Of a stretch of 64,000 nucleotides of DNA, positions 25,641 to 35,083 are shown one piece after another. Source of the DNA: Bacillota bacterium (GTDB lineage Bacteria > Bacillota > Clostridia > Oscillospirales > Oscillospiraceae). How positions within the stretch are numbered: the stretch's first letter is position 1; every line of letters starts with the position of its first letter. The translations under genes were made by a program, and so were the position numbers. The stretch spans positions 106,407 through 170,406 of the forward strand of contig JAEWRY010000028.1 of assembly GCA_023459875.1 (NCBI GenBank), given 5' to 3'. The notes under the pieces are model-generated. The model was not told where the DNA came from and ran no database searches. It saw only the letters and a program-made list of their open reading frames with translations.

Positions 25641-27686
25641 TTATTGCGCGACGATAACGCGAATCTGCGCGCCGGTAGTGAGGGTACGGTCATAGTAGAC
25701 GAGGAAAGAATCGCTGAACGCCAAGGCCTGCGATAATGTCACCCAGGTATCGGTGACATCGTTGTACACCTGCACGTCCGTTGCGATGGGTAGGGTATAG
25801 CCGCTTACCGTCACGGAGTCCGAGCCGTCAAAATCGCTGTGCTTGATTCCGGCCGCCCTACTCAGAGTGATAACGCCCGCCAGCTCGCCGCTGGAGGTGA
25901 CGGCGATTCCGCCAGGTACGTTCCCGGTGACTTCTTTTACGGTAGTGTATTTGGTACTGGTGCCGCCGGAATTTTCGATGGCTACGGTGGTCAGGGTGTA
26001 ATCGGTTTCTTTATCTGCGTCGCCGCCGCTGACGGTGCCGACCTTCAGCATACCGTAGGTATACTGATTGCCGGTTACATCGTCCAGCAGCAGGATGTCC
26101 ACCTTGCCCGAGGAATTGGTGTGATAGTAGTCAACCTTATCAGCGGATACGGTGGCGGTGAGGATATCGGACAGATTGATCTTGGATACGGGCGCGTTTC
26201 CCACATGCTCATAGATCGCCACGTCTTCGGCCAGCGAAAGGTTCCCGAGCTTCGCCGTTGCCACGGTCAGCTTACTGGCGGTGGCGGCGGAAACGGAGGA
26301 GGCATCCAGTTTTCCCAGAGCGGAAGCGGAAACGCTCACCAAGGCTCCTGTTTCTGCATCGGTATCAATATCCCCGGCGGCGACCAGACCGCAGGAAAGG
26401 GTTACCTTGCCGTTTCCCAGAACGCCGATATTGACGGTGCTCTTGCTGGAGGCGCTGTAAACCGACGCAACCTCACCGGACGCGTTGAATATAACGGTGA
26501 TCCGGTCGCCCACCGAGAAGGTCTTGAGCGTTTTGGCGGCACTGGCCGTCACGTCCAGGGAAATACCCAAAATGGAGATCGTACTGGGATTGGTCGAGCT
26601 GGGAGAGGCGCTTTCGTAGAGCCCTGTCAGCATAGTACCTTCGTATTTTTCAGTGGAGGAGCGGACCACCAGGTCTACATCTCCGGCGCTCGCGTAGAAG
26701 AGGGTCACCTGGTCGCCCCCTATAAGATCGTACCAGGCGGTACTATAGGTGGTTTTAGTGTCCTCCAGGATGGCGGCGGCGGTGCCGGATATGTCGTAAG
26801 TCTTTCCGGCGGAAGAAGTGAGCTCATCGGCGGCCGCCTTGGAAACGGTGATGGTGACCGTCTTATCATCGTTTGGCACAAAACCGATGACCATACCGCT
26901 CTTGTTGAGAAGCAGGGTGCCTCTTGCGGTGCCCACAAGGCCGCTCGCCACAGTGAGGCTTTGCTCATAATAGGTAAGGTTGCCGCCGGCATAGACCAGG
27001 GCGGTACCCAGCGTACCGTTGTCAGCCTCGGCGTTGTTATCGACCACCACCGCGCCGGTTACCACCGAGGACGCGTAGCTTTTCAGATAGCCGCTGCCGC
27101 TGAGGGTGTCGCTTTTCAGCATGGCGCAGATGAGCAGGGCGGCTTCGCCACGATTAAGATTTTCCCCGCTGCTCTTGGTGATACCGGCCAGAAGACCCAG
27201 GTCGGAGGCCTTGGCCATGTAATCCTCGGGCCAGAAGGGGCCTATGTCGGACGTGGTATACCCCAGGAGGCGCAGAATAATGGTTACCGCCTGGCCTACG
27301 GTTACCGGATCGTCGGGACCGAAGGTGCCGTTGCCGTATCCGTTCACCAGGCCCTCCGTGTAGGCCAGGTTCACATAGGAGTGGGCCCAATGTTTGGAAC
27401 CCACGTCGGAAAAGAGGCTGCGGTAGGCGCTCTGTGTAAGCTGGTCACCGTGGTTTTCCGCCAGCACTGCCAGCTTGGAAAACTGCGCCCGGGTCAGAAT
27501 GTCGCCGGGGTGATACAGCCCGTCGCTGTAGCCGCTCACGATGCCCATGCCGGCGAGAACGGCCACAGCCGTCGCTGTATCGGCGTCGGTCACGTCGGAG
27601 AAAGCCTGGGCCGCGGGCAGGGCATAGCCGAATGCTCCGAAGCAGACCGCGGCGGCTAACAGCATGGCCAAAATTCGCTTTTTCAT
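25641..27686 (-). CDS. SLH-domain surface protein
   Basis: Exported, wall-bound protein of 681 residues. The signal peptide is residues 1-28 (MKKRILAMLLAAAVCFGAFG, cleavage near AQA-FS). Three SLH repeats follow at about 29-80, 92-145 and 150-195 (AFSDVTDADTATAVAVLAGM; SDVGSKHWAHSYVNLAYTEG; a degenerate third). The remaining 480 residues are beta-rich with no recognised enzyme motif. The start at 27686 is fixed by GGAGGT 8 nt upstream; a longer reading to 27842 would overlap the permease gene. It lies 62 bp after the ABC permease on the same strand and could be co-transcribed with the efflux system. Confidence 0.85.
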   Translation of the reverse strand: MKKRILAMLLAAAVCFGAFGYALPAAQAFSDVTDADTATAVAVLAGMGIVSGYSDGLYHPGDILTRAQFSKLAVLAENHGDQLTQSAYRSLFSDVGSKHWAHSYVNLAYTEGLVNGYGNGTFGPDDPVTVGQAVTIILRLLGYTTSDIGPFWPEDYMAKASDLGLLAGITKSSGENLNRGEAALLICAMLKSDTLSGSGYLKSYASSVVTGAVVVDNNAEADNGTLGTALVYAGGNLTYYEQSLTVASGLVGTARGTLLLNKSGMVIGFVPNDDKTVTITVSKAAADELTSSAGKTYDISGTAAAILEDTKTTYSTAWYDLIGGDQVTLFYASAGDVDLVVRSSTEKYEGTMLTGLYESASPSSTNPSTISILGISLDVTASAAKTLKTFSVGDRITVIFNASGEVASVYSASSKSTVNIGVLGNGKVTLSCGLVAAGDIDTDAETGALVSVSASALGKLDASSVSAATASKLTVATAKLGNLSLAEDVAIYEHVGNAPVSKINLSDILTATVSADKVDYYHTNSSGKVDILLLDDVTGNQYTYGMLKVGTVSGGDADKETDYTLTTVAIENSGGTSTKYTTVKEVTGNVPGGIAVTSSGELAGVITLSRAAGIKHSDFDGSDSVTVSGYTLPIATDVQVYNDVTDTWVTLSQALAFSDSFLVYYDRTLTTGAQIRVIVAQ

Positions 27687-27747
27687 ATGGAATGACCTCC
27701 ACTTTTCATTGTATCTGCCGCACCTGCCGCGGACCCTATTCGCCGGA

Positions 27748-28926
27748 TCAGTCGGCCCGCAGGGCGTCCACAGGCTGGAGTTTCGCCGCCTTGACCGCCG
27801 GGTACAGGCCGAAGCCGATGCCGATGGCGATGGAGAACGCAAAGGCGCCGATGGTTACCAGAGCATTGGGGAAAACAATCACATCGTAAAACGCCTTACC
27901 CAGGATGACCGACAAAGCGTACCCCAGAATAATGCCGATCACCCCGCCCATGGCGCTTAAAATACCGGCTTCCACCAGGAACTGCATGATGATATCGCTG
28001 GCGGGAGCGCCGATGGATTTTTTAATTCCGATTTCACGGGTGCGCTCGCTTACCGTGACCAGCATGATGTTCATGATGCCGATGCCGCCCACCAGCAGGG
28101 CGATGCCGGCGACGCCGCCCAGCACCAGGCTGATGTTTGTCATCTCGTCCTGGCTCTCGGTCATGGAAGAGTTTCCGTTTTTCACGGTATACTTGCCCAC
28201 ATCGCTGTCGATGTTTTCCTCAAGGAATGCTTTCATATCCGCAATGACGGTTGTCATATTGCTTGAGGAATTCACCTTGACGATAAAGCTCGTAATGTAG
28301 TTATCCTGTAAAAGGACACGGTTGAAGGAGTACGGCACCAGGATCGCGTCGTCCATTGAGCTTTCGGTGCTTCCGTCCTTTTCATAGTAGATCCCCACGA
28401 CGACAAAGGGACTTCCGTTCACGAGGAGGGTCTCACCGATGGGATCGGAATACTGAAACAGGGATTTGGCCACGTAAGAGCCAATGACGCATACCGGATT
28501 GCGCGCCGAGATATCATAAGCGTTAATATCCCGGCCCTTGCTCAGGGCATAATTGTTGCAGGTGGAAAACTGATCTCCGCCCAGGTAAATGGTGGAGGTA
28601 TCGATATTGGTGGTGCGGTATTTGAGCGCCCCGGTGGTGGAAAGGTCGGGTGTCACGCCCGTCACCATGCCGGTGAGGCTGTTGCCGTATTCGTAAAGGG
28701 AATCGGTGATATCCGCGGCGCGGGTGGTGTCGTACCACGTGAGAGTGACGGTCACTTTATTGACGCCCAGTTTCTCATAGTAAGCCGTCACATCCGCGTT
28801 ATAACCCGATACCAGCGCCACCAGCACCAGCACGGCGGTTACGCCGATGATGATGCCCAGCATGGTGAGAAAGGATCTGACTTTCTTTTCCCGGATGGAT
28901 TCCAGAGCCATCAGAATGGCTGTCAT
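27748..28926 (-). CDS. MacB/FtsX-type ABC transporter permease
   Basis: Membrane subunit of a tripartite-like efflux ABC transporter, 392 residues. It has an N-terminal helix (SFLTMLGIIIGVTAVLVLVA), a large extracellular MacB core domain (about residues 45-265), then three helices beginning near GGVAGIALLVGGIGIMNIML, with the family motif VSERTREIGIKKSIGA. The ATG at 28926 is preferred to 28932 because GGAGG is 6 nt away and it makes a 4-nt ATGA overlap with the ATPase stop. It is the partner of the ATPase and adaptor immediately upstream. Confidence 0.92.
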   Translation of the reverse strand: MTAILMALESIREKKVRSFLTMLGIIIGVTAVLVLVALVSGYNADVTAYYEKLGVNKVTVTLTWYDTTRAADITDSLYEYGNSLTGMVTGVTPDLSTTGALKYRTTNIDTSTIYLGGDQFSTCNNYALSKGRDINAYDISARNPVCVIGSYVAKSLFQYSDPIGETLLVNGSPFVVVGIYYEKDGSTESSMDDAILVPYSFNRVLLQDNYITSFIVKVNSSSNMTTVIADMKAFLEENIDSDVGKYTVKNGNSSMTESQDEMTNISLVLGGVAGIALLVGGIGIMNIMLVTVSERTREIGIKKSIGAPASDIIMQFLVEAGILSAMGGVIGIILGYALSVILGKAFYDVIVFPNALVTIGAFAFSIAIGIGFGLYPAVKAAKLQPVDALRAD

Positions 28927-29651
28927 GGGCATCCTCCCCCAACGGCGACCTGGGGCAGCGGATTCTTTCCGCCGGCGCTGTCGTCGATAATTTTGCCGTC
29001 CATCATGCGCACGATCCGCTTGGCCCGTGCCGCGATCCCGTTGTCGTGGGTGATGAGGATAACGGTGGTACCCTCATCGTTGAGGTCGCGCAGAATACCC
29101 AGCACCTGCACGCCGGTTTTGGAATCCAGCGCGCCGGTGGGCTCGTCGGCCATGATAATGGGCGAGCCGGTGGCGATTGCCCTGGCAATCGCCACGCGCT
29201 GCTGCTGGCCGCCGGAAAGCTGGGTCGTGCGGTTTTCCGCTTTTGACTCGATTTCGACCTTTTCCAGCGCTTCCATTGCCCGGCGATAACGTTCGGGCTG
29301 CTTTATTCCCTGATAGGTGAGGGGGAGCGCCACATTCTGCCAGACATTGAAGGAGGAAATCAGGTTGTAGCCCTGAAAGATAAAACCGACGCGCCTGCTG
29401 CGGATCTCGGCCAGCTCCCGCTCCGTCCTCTCACTGATGGGAATGCCATCCAGATAATATTCGCCCCGGTTGGGTACGTCCAGACAGCCCAAAATGTTCA
29501 TCATGGTGGATTTACCCGAGCCCGACTGGCCGATGATGGCCACAAACTCGCCCTGCTCAATCTCCAGACTTACCCCGTCGAGCGCGTTGACCTGATTGTC
29601 AAGGCCCTCCGCATAGATTTTATAGACGTTATCCAGTCTGATAAGGCTCAT
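28923..29651 (-). CDS. MacB-type ABC transporter ATP-binding protein
   Basis: Cytosolic ATPase of the efflux system, 242 residues. Walker A is GQSGSGKSTMMN near residue 40, the Q loop follows (GFIFQGYNL), the signature is LSGGQQQRVAIARAIA, and Walker B is IIMADEPTGALD. It is closest to the LolD/MacB class, which drives mechanotransmission rather than classic transport. The start at 29651 follows AAGGAG; a longer reading to 29804 would run into the adaptor gene. Confidence 0.93.
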   Translation of the reverse strand: MSLIRLDNVYKIYAEGLDNQVNALDGVSLEIEQGEFVAIIGQSGSGKSTMMNILGCLDVPNRGEYYLDGIPISERTERELAEIRSRRVGFIFQGYNLISSFNVWQNVALPLTYQGIKQPERYRRAMEALEKVEIESKAENRTTQLSGGQQQRVAIARAIATGSPIIMADEPTGALDSKTGVQVLGILRDLNDEGTTVILITHDNGIAARAKRIVRMMDGKIIDDSAGGKNPLPQVAVGGGCP

Positions 29652-29661
29652 TTTGTTCTCC

Positions 29662-31470
29662 TTATCCGCGTCCACCGCCGGACCAGTTACCGCCGCCGCC
29701 CATGCCGTTCGGAGGCCCGAAGTTTTGGTTCTGGGTAGAGGTTGTGGCGGTCGCATCCGCGTTCTCACTGGTTGTATCACCGTTCGAGGGAGCGGCCTCT
29801 TCATAGCGGAGGAATACCGTTACGCCGGAGTCCACGCCGGAAAGAATGCGGACATTCGTGCTGTCAGAGACGCCGGTCTTGACAGGTACGGCGTAGTAGC
29901 CGTCGGGAATTTCCACATCGTCCGCTAAATTAACAGCATTATCCGGTTTGGAATCGGCCTTGATAAACAGACAGGTGCCCTCATCCGTGGTTTTGAGCGC
30001 CGCGATGGGGGCGAGTACGCCCTCTTCGGCATCGCCGATCGTAATCTTATAGCTCACGTTGACACCGGGAGAAAGTGCTCCCGCCGAATCCACCGAGACG
30101 GTAATGGGGAAATACGCCACGCCGTTGGTGTTGGTGGCCTCGTAGGAAATCGCGGTCACCTTGCCCTCGTAAGGGGTGTCGGTCTCGGAACCGGTCTGGA
30201 TGATCTGCACCGACATGCCCATGGTGATGCTGTCGATATCAAGTTCGTCGATATCGATCGAAACCTCCATGGAATCCAGATTATAAACAACCACCGATGT
30301 CTGCCCTTTTGTCGGGGTTCTGCCCAGGCGGGCGTTTATCATAATAACCCTGCCGGCAATACTGGATGTCACCGCGTAATTGGCGAGGCTCTCCTGGGCC
30401 TGTGTGATTCTTTCCTCATAGGAGGAAATGCTTTCATTGGTGGAAGAGATATTCCGCTTGACGGAGGAGAGTTGGTTTTCATAGGTTGATCCGTCAATTT
30501 TAAAGAGGGTTTCACCCTTGGTTACCTTCTGATAGTCCACAGCGTTTATATAGGTGAGATCGCCGGAGACCTTTGCCGTGATGGTCTTGCTGCTCGCGTA
30601 CTCCAGCGTTCCCTCCACGGCGGGATAAAGCTTTTCGCCGGACTTGCTCATAAGATAACCGGCGCCCGTCAGACCCTCGGTCAGAGAGCCCGGGTTTGTG
30701 ACTTCCATCGTCACGGCAAAGCAGCGGGTCCCTTCGGCGGTGATCCGTTCCACCTTGGAGATGCTGGTCACGGCAGCGTCCAGGGTCAGCATCTGGTCGG
30801 CGATGGAGATGACGCCCGGCATACCTACATAAATATCGTCTTCGTATGTATAGCTGAAATACTGGGTCACTTTCATCTTGCTGTCGTCCACAAGGACGGC
30901 CAGCGTGTCGCCGTTCTTGATGGTGTCGCCGTCTTCCGCTTGAACCTGGGTCAGACGGCCGGAGAAGGGGGCGGTGATTGTGAGATTGGCGATACTTTCG
31001 CTCAGTGTGGTCAAGGCATCGTTGTAATCGTCCAGTTTGGTGTTCAGATCCGCGATATTTTCCTCATATGTGGCGATCTCGTCATATACCTCAGTATCAT
31101 CCTGAACATAGAGCTGGTCTCCTGCCGCCACCGTATCGCCCGCCGCGACGTTTACTTCTTTTATATCCGCGTCGGACGCGAAGGTATAAGTAACACTGTC
31201 CGCGGGAATGGTAGTTCCCGTGCCTTCAAGGGTCGTGGTCAGGGAACCGGTAGTGGTTTCGCCGGTGATGATGGTCGCTTCGTCCTTTGCGAAAAAGAGG
31301 AAGTACAGCCCTACGCCCCCCGCAATGATGAGAAGCCCCAGAATCATAAGTAACACAATGGTTTTCTTTTTCAGCTTTTTACGGGAACGGATGTATTTCG
31401 ATTTTTTTTCACCGGCAGCGTCTCCCGACGAATCGGATTTCTTTTTTAGAAACGGCAAAACAAGCTTCAT
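29662..31470 (-). CDS. HlyD/MacA-type periplasmic-adaptor-like efflux subunit
   Basis: A 602-residue membrane-anchored adaptor, longer than typical MacA (about 370). It has a cytosolic basic N-terminus, one membrane helix at about residues 34-56 ([20 protein letters not shown]), then a barrel-sandwich segment with lipoyl-like halves (VNVAAGDTVAAGDQLYVQDD and FSGRLTQVQAEDGDTIKNGD), two coiled-coil stretches (near residues 132-160 and 340-375) and a second lipoyl-type pair. The C-terminus is Gly-rich (GGGGNWSGGGRG). In Gram-positives such adaptors work with MacB-type pumps for peptide or antimicrobial export. It is first in the operon, ahead of the ATPase and permease. Confidence 0.88.
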   Translation of the reverse strand: MKLVLPFLKKKSDSSGDAAGEKKSKYIRSRKKLKKKTIVLLMILGLLIIAGGVGLYFLFFAKDEATIITGETTTGSLTTTLEGTGTTIPADSVTYTFASDADIKEVNVAAGDTVAAGDQLYVQDDTEVYDEIATYEENIADLNTKLDDYNDALTTLSESIANLTITAPFSGRLTQVQAEDGDTIKNGDTLAVLVDDSKMKVTQYFSYTYEDDIYVGMPGVISIADQMLTLDAAVTSISKVERITAEGTRCFAVTMEVTNPGSLTEGLTGAGYLMSKSGEKLYPAVEGTLEYASSKTITAKVSGDLTYINAVDYQKVTKGETLFKIDGSTYENQLSSVKRNISSTNESISSYEERITQAQESLANYAVTSSIAGRVIMINARLGRTPTKGQTSVVVYNLDSMEVSIDIDELDIDSITMGMSVQIIQTGSETDTPYEGKVTAISYEATNTNGVAYFPITVSVDSAGALSPGVNVSYKITIGDAEEGVLAPIAALKTTDEGTCLFIKADSKPDNAVNLADDVEIPDGYYAVPVKTGVSDSTNVRILSGVDSGVTVFLRYEEAAPSNGDTTSENADATATTSTQNQNFGPPNGMGGGGNWSGGGRG

Positions 31471-31605
31471 AGGATCAACCTCCCATTTATCTTGCCAAAG
31501 TATACCTCCAAAAGCTGAAATTACCCTTTAATGAAACCTTAAATAATATGAACATCGTGTAAACTTGCATTTTGTTCCAACAACGTCTACACTATTTTTA
31601 GACAG

Positions 31606-31634
31606 TTTTAAGCATATTTCAGACTGATTTCAGA
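31606..31634 (+). promoter_or_regulatory. Direct repeats with 11-bp period upstream of the response regulator
   Basis: TTTCAGA at 31617-31623 and 31628-31634, with a degenerate TTTTAAG at 31606-31612. Eleven-base-period direct repeats are the usual target of OmpR/PhoB-family regulators, and this lies in the 209-bp divergent region between the efflux operon and the two-component genes. Confidence 0.45.
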
Positions 31635-31679
31635 ATTCTCTGCTAGAATTTAAGAAAACTTTGAAAGGCGGGGATTTTT

Positions 31680-32354
31680 TTGCGTATTCTAATTGTGGAA
31701 GACGAGGTCCGGCTGGCCGAGGCTTTGGGACAGGTTATGGAAGAACAGCGCTATCAGGTCGATGTGGTGAATAACGGTGCCGATGGGCTGGATTACGCCC
31801 TCATGAGCCAGTACGACGTCATTATCCTGGATGTCATGCTGCCGGGCATCAGCGGTTTTGACGTGGCAAGAAGGCTGCGCGCCGCCCATAATTCCACGCC
31901 CATCCTCATGCTCACCGCCCGGGACGACACCGCAGACAAGGTGGCCGGCCTGGACTGCGGGGCGGACGATTACATGACCAAGCCCTTTGTCTCCGACGAG
32001 CTACTGGCGAGGGTCCGTGCGCTGACCCGGCGCCAGGGCGAGGTGGTGTCCGAAGAATTCTCCTTTGGGGACCTCACGCTGACCATCTCCAGCCGCAGTC
32101 TTCTGTGCGGGGGAAAATCGGTGCGTCTGGGTTTCAAGGAGTTTGAAATCCTGCGGCTCCTCCTGTCCACTCCGAGAGCGGTGGTACCGAAGGAGGACAT
32201 CATCACCAAGGTTTGGGGCCTGGATTCCGAAGCGGAAGACAATAATGTGGAGGTCTACATCTCCTTCCTGCGGAAAAAGCTGTCCTTCCTGCAGAGCAGC
32301 GTCACCATCGGAACGGTGCGCAAGGTGGGCTATTATCTGGAACATTCCGCGTGA
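31680..32354 (+). CDS. OmpR/PhoB-family response regulator, TTG start
   Basis: A 224-residue two-component regulator. The receiver domain (1-115) has acidic residues (VEDE), the phospho-acceptor Asp in IILDVMLPG near residue 51, and Lys in DDYMTKPF near residue 101. The winged-helix output domain (about 130-222) ends RKLSF-type with GTVRKVGYYLE. Translation starts at TTG with a modest AAGGCGGGG site. Divergent from the efflux operon and followed by its histidine kinase, so it most likely controls that operon. Confidence 0.92.
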   Translation: MRILIVEDEVRLAEALGQVMEEQRYQVDVVNNGADGLDYALMSQYDVIILDVMLPGISGFDVARRLRAAHNSTPILMLTARDDTADKVAGLDCGADDYMTKPFVSDELLARVRALTRRQGEVVSEEFSFGDLTLTISSRSLLCGGKSVRLGFKEFEILRLLLSTPRAVVPKEDIITKVWGLDSEAEDNNVEVYISFLRKKLSFLQSSVTIGTVRKVGYYLEHSA

Positions 32355-32438
32355 GGGATAGTCTGCGCCGATGTACCGTCCTAAGCGGGAGGCGGCGGAC
32401 GTATGTTTTCCGTAGATGACCGGAAGGGACATGGGAGC

Positions 32439-33686
32439 ATGATAAAAAAGCTGAGGCAGAAGTTCATTTTTACCAATATGCTGCTGGTCAGTCTGGTGCT
32501 GATGATCGTCTTCGGCGTGTTGCTGGGGACCAATTACCGGCGGCTGGTGTCCCAGAGCGAGACCGCCATGCGGTTTGCCCTGGACTGGAAGGACAGGCCC
32601 CCGAAACTGGAGATTGGTGGCCCCCGGTCGGATTCCGAAAATGAGAACGTTGAACCCTCGAAGTTTTCCATCGTACCCGTTTTCTCGGTGCTTTTAAACA
32701 AGAATGGTACTGTCTCCACGCTTCAGACTAATACCGTCACGGTGTCCGACCAGGTGCTGGCCCAGGCCGTCCAAGAGGCGCAGCTGGGCCGGGACAACAT
32801 GGGTGTCATCTCCAGCCTGAACCTGCGCTATCTGAGGCAAACCGGCTTTTACGGGACCCGCATCGCCTTCGCGGACACCACGTGGGAGACCGATTCTCTC
32901 CTCTCCCTGGTGCGCTCTTCCCTGCTTGTGGGGGCTGTGGCGCTCATTTGTTTTTTCCTCATCAGCCTCTTTCTGTCCAAAATAGCCCTACGGCCTGTGG
33001 AGAGAGCCTGGGAACAGCAGAGGCGTTTTGTGGCTGACGCCTCCCACGAGCTGCGCACGCCCATCACCGTGATCCTCACAAACGCGGGCATTCTTCTCTC
33101 CCACCCCAAGGATACGATAGAGGCCCAGGCCAAGTGGGTGGCCTATATCCAGTCGGAAGCCCAGCAGATGAAGGGCCTGGTGGAGGACCTGCTCTTTTTG
33201 GCCAGGAACGACCATACCCGTCCCCCCGTGTCCCCCGAATCCCTCTCCATGAGCGACCTCGTCACCGGCTGCCTGCTTGCCTTTGAATCGGTGGCCTTTG
33301 AAAAGGGGGTCACGCTGGAGAGCAGCATCAGCCCCGATGTTTCCGTGCGCGGGAATCCGGAGCAATTGCGCCGTCTGGCCGTGATTCTCCTGGATAACGC
33401 CTGCAAATACGTTTCCGACGGGGGAACGGTCGGCCTTACGCTTGAGTGCCGGCCGGAAGGCGTACAGCTGTCTGTCCGCAATACCGGTGAACCCATTCCG
33501 TCCGAACATCTGCCCCACCTCTTCGAGCGGTTTTACCGCATCGACAGCGCCCGGACCCATACCGAAGGGGGCTATGGGCTGGGGCTTGCCATCGCAAAAA
33601 GCATAGCCGAGGCCCATAACGGTTCTATTGCGGTCAGAAGCAACGCCGCCGAGGGCACCGTTTTTACCGTCATATTGCCAAAATAA
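32439..33686 (+). CDS. Sensor histidine kinase
   Basis: Membrane kinase of the pair, 415 residues from 32439. Helix 1 is at about 10-32 (FIFTNMLLVSLVLMIVFGVL), then an extracellular loop of about 120 residues, helix 2 near 163-185 (SLLVGAVALICFFLISLFLS). The H box is SHELRTPITVIL, the N box LLDNACKYVSDGGT, and the G box GGYGLGLAIAKSIAE. An in-frame ATG at 32403 would add 12 residues; 32439 gives the more usual short cytosolic N-terminus. The loop has no recognised sensory fold. Confidence 0.9.
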   Translation: MIKKLRQKFIFTNMLLVSLVLMIVFGVLLGTNYRRLVSQSETAMRFALDWKDRPPKLEIGGPRSDSENENVEPSKFSIVPVFSVLLNKNGTVSTLQTNTVTVSDQVLAQAVQEAQLGRDNMGVISSLNLRYLRQTGFYGTRIAFADTTWETDSLLSLVRSSLLVGAVALICFFLISLFLSKIALRPVERAWEQQRRFVADASHELRTPITVILTNAGILLSHPKDTIEAQAKWVAYIQSEAQQMKGLVEDLLFLARNDHTRPPVSPESLSMSDLVTGCLLAFESVAFEKGVTLESSISPDVSVRGNPEQLRRLAVILLDNACKYVSDGGTVGLTLECRPEGVQLSVRNTGEPIPSEHLPHLFERFYRIDSARTHTEGGYGLGLAIAKSIAEAHNGSIAVRSNAAEGTVFTVILPK

Positions 33687-33752
33687 AAAAGTAATGGTAA
33701 AATCATGACATCACTCCGCTGCCCCTCCGGGGGCGCAGTTTACGAGGAAAGG

Positions 33753-34937
33753 ATGTGGCGGAACATGGACTACAGCGAGGAAGCCTTACGGCTGCATGAA
33801 GAGCTCCGGGGCAAACTGGATATTGTATCCCGCCGCCCGGTCGAGACTCTGAAAGACCTGTCGCTGCTTTATACTCCCGGTGTCGCCGCCCCCTGTCTGG
33901 AAATCCGGAAAGACTATCACAAGTCTTTTTCCCTGACCGGAAGAGGAAGGACCGTCGCCGTTATTACCGACGGTTCCGCCGTGCTGGGTCTGGGCAACAT
34001 CGGCCCCGCCGCCGGGATGCCCGTCATGGAGGGCAAGTGCGTCCTCTTTAAAGAGCTTGGCGGGGTGGACGCCTTCCCGCTCTGCCTGGACACCCAGGAT
34101 ACCGACAAGCTGGTGGAGACCATTTTTCTCCTCTCCAAGAGCTTTGGGGGCATCAATCTGGAGGATATCTCCGCCCCCCGCTGTTTTGAGGTAGAGCGCA
34201 GGCTGAAAAAGCTTTGCGACATCCCCGTGTTCCACGACGACCAGCACGGGACCGCCATCGTGGTGGCAGCCGCCCTCATAAACGCCGTCAAACTGACGGG
34301 CAAGACCATGGGAAAGCTCAGAATCGCCATCAGCGGAGCGGGGGCGGCAGGCATCGCCATCGGCAATCTGCTCCTCGACATGGGCTTTGGAAACGTCATT
34401 CTTTGCGATTCAAACGGGATTATCTGCGAGGGGGATCCGGGCCTCACAAGCGGGAAGGAAGAGATTTCTCACCGCTCCAATCTTTACCGTGAACACGGGA
34501 AGCTCTCCGATGCTCTGGTGGGGGCGGACGCCTTTGTGGGCGTGTCCCGGGAAGGACTTGTTACAGCTGAGATGGTTTCCGGGATGAAGAACGGCATCGT
34601 GCTTGCCATGGCAAACCCGGTGCCCGAGATCATGCCCGACGAGGCGAAGCGCGGCGGAGCCGCGGTTATCGGCACCGGACGCTCCGATTTTCAAAACCAG
34701 ATCAATAATGTTCTGGTATTCCCGGGACTCTTCAAGGGCGCGCTGATGGTGGAAGCGCTCGATATCAGCGAGAGCATGAAGCAAGCCGCCGCCCGCGCGC
34801 TGGCGGGGATGGTGAGCGGGGATCAGCTCTCCGCCGACCACATTCTCCCGAATCCTCTCGACAGGACAGTAGCGGATATCATAGCGGAGGCGGTTGCCGA
34901 GGACGCAAGCGCCACGGGGAACATCCGAAAAAGGTAA
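33753..34937 (+). CDS. NAD(P)-dependent malic enzyme
   Basis: Oxidative decarboxylation of malate to pyruvate and CO2. About 394 residues, the short bacterial form. It has the conserved SLLYTPGVAAPCLEI with catalytic Tyr, the metal-binding region FHDDQHGTAIVVAAALINAV, and a Rossmann nucleotide site AISGAGAAGIAIGNLLLDMG. GAGGA sits 4 nt before the ATG at 33753; an ATG at 33765 is an alternative start. The gene stands alone, followed by the composite 3' element. Confidence 0.93.
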   Translation: MWRNMDYSEEALRLHEELRGKLDIVSRRPVETLKDLSLLYTPGVAAPCLEIRKDYHKSFSLTGRGRTVAVITDGSAVLGLGNIGPAAGMPVMEGKCVLFKELGGVDAFPLCLDTQDTDKLVETIFLLSKSFGGINLEDISAPRCFEVERRLKKLCDIPVFHDDQHGTAIVVAAALINAVKLTGKTMGKLRIAISGAGAAGIAIGNLLLDMGFGNVILCDSNGIICEGDPGLTSGKEEISHRSNLYREHGKLSDALVGADAFVGVSREGLVTAEMVSGMKNGIVLAMANPVPEIMPDEAKRGGAAVIGTGRSDFQNQINNVLVFPGLFKGALMVEALDISESMKQAAARALAGMVSGDQLSADHILPNPLDRTVADIIAEAVAEDASATGNIRKR

Positions 34938-34940
34938 AGA

Positions 34941-34977
34941 TAGGGCGGTGTCTCAATACACATGAGACACCGCCCTA
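34941..34977 (+). terminator. GGCGGTGTCTCA hairpin 3' of the malic enzyme gene
   Basis: A perfect 15-bp stem (34941-34955/34963-34977), 4 nt after the stop. There is no good T-run. It belongs to the recurrent family with 25596 and 39689. Confidence 0.65.
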
Positions 34978-34983
34978 TAAGTT

Positions 34984-35063
34984 TGTCGTTCTGAGGCGAA
35001 GACCTGAGAATCTTCGCAGCGCATGTGGCTGTATAAGATCCTTCGCTAACGCTCAGAATGACA
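34984..35063 (+). repeat. Dispersed imperfect palindrome, copy 2
   Basis: Eighty bp, ends TGTCGTTCTGAGG and GCTCAGAATGACA, internal GAATCTTCGC and GATCCTTCGC arms, followed by a T-run (TTTTTT). It directly follows the hairpin at 34941 and lies between convergent genes. Confidence 0.8.
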
Positions 35064-35083
35064 TTTTTTAAACAGCCCCTTTA

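Noticed and set aside
25839..27659. 606-codon plus-strand open frame
   Set aside because: It is a shadow of the SLH gene, whose signal peptide and SLH motifs are on the minus strand. There is no good start or ribosome site.
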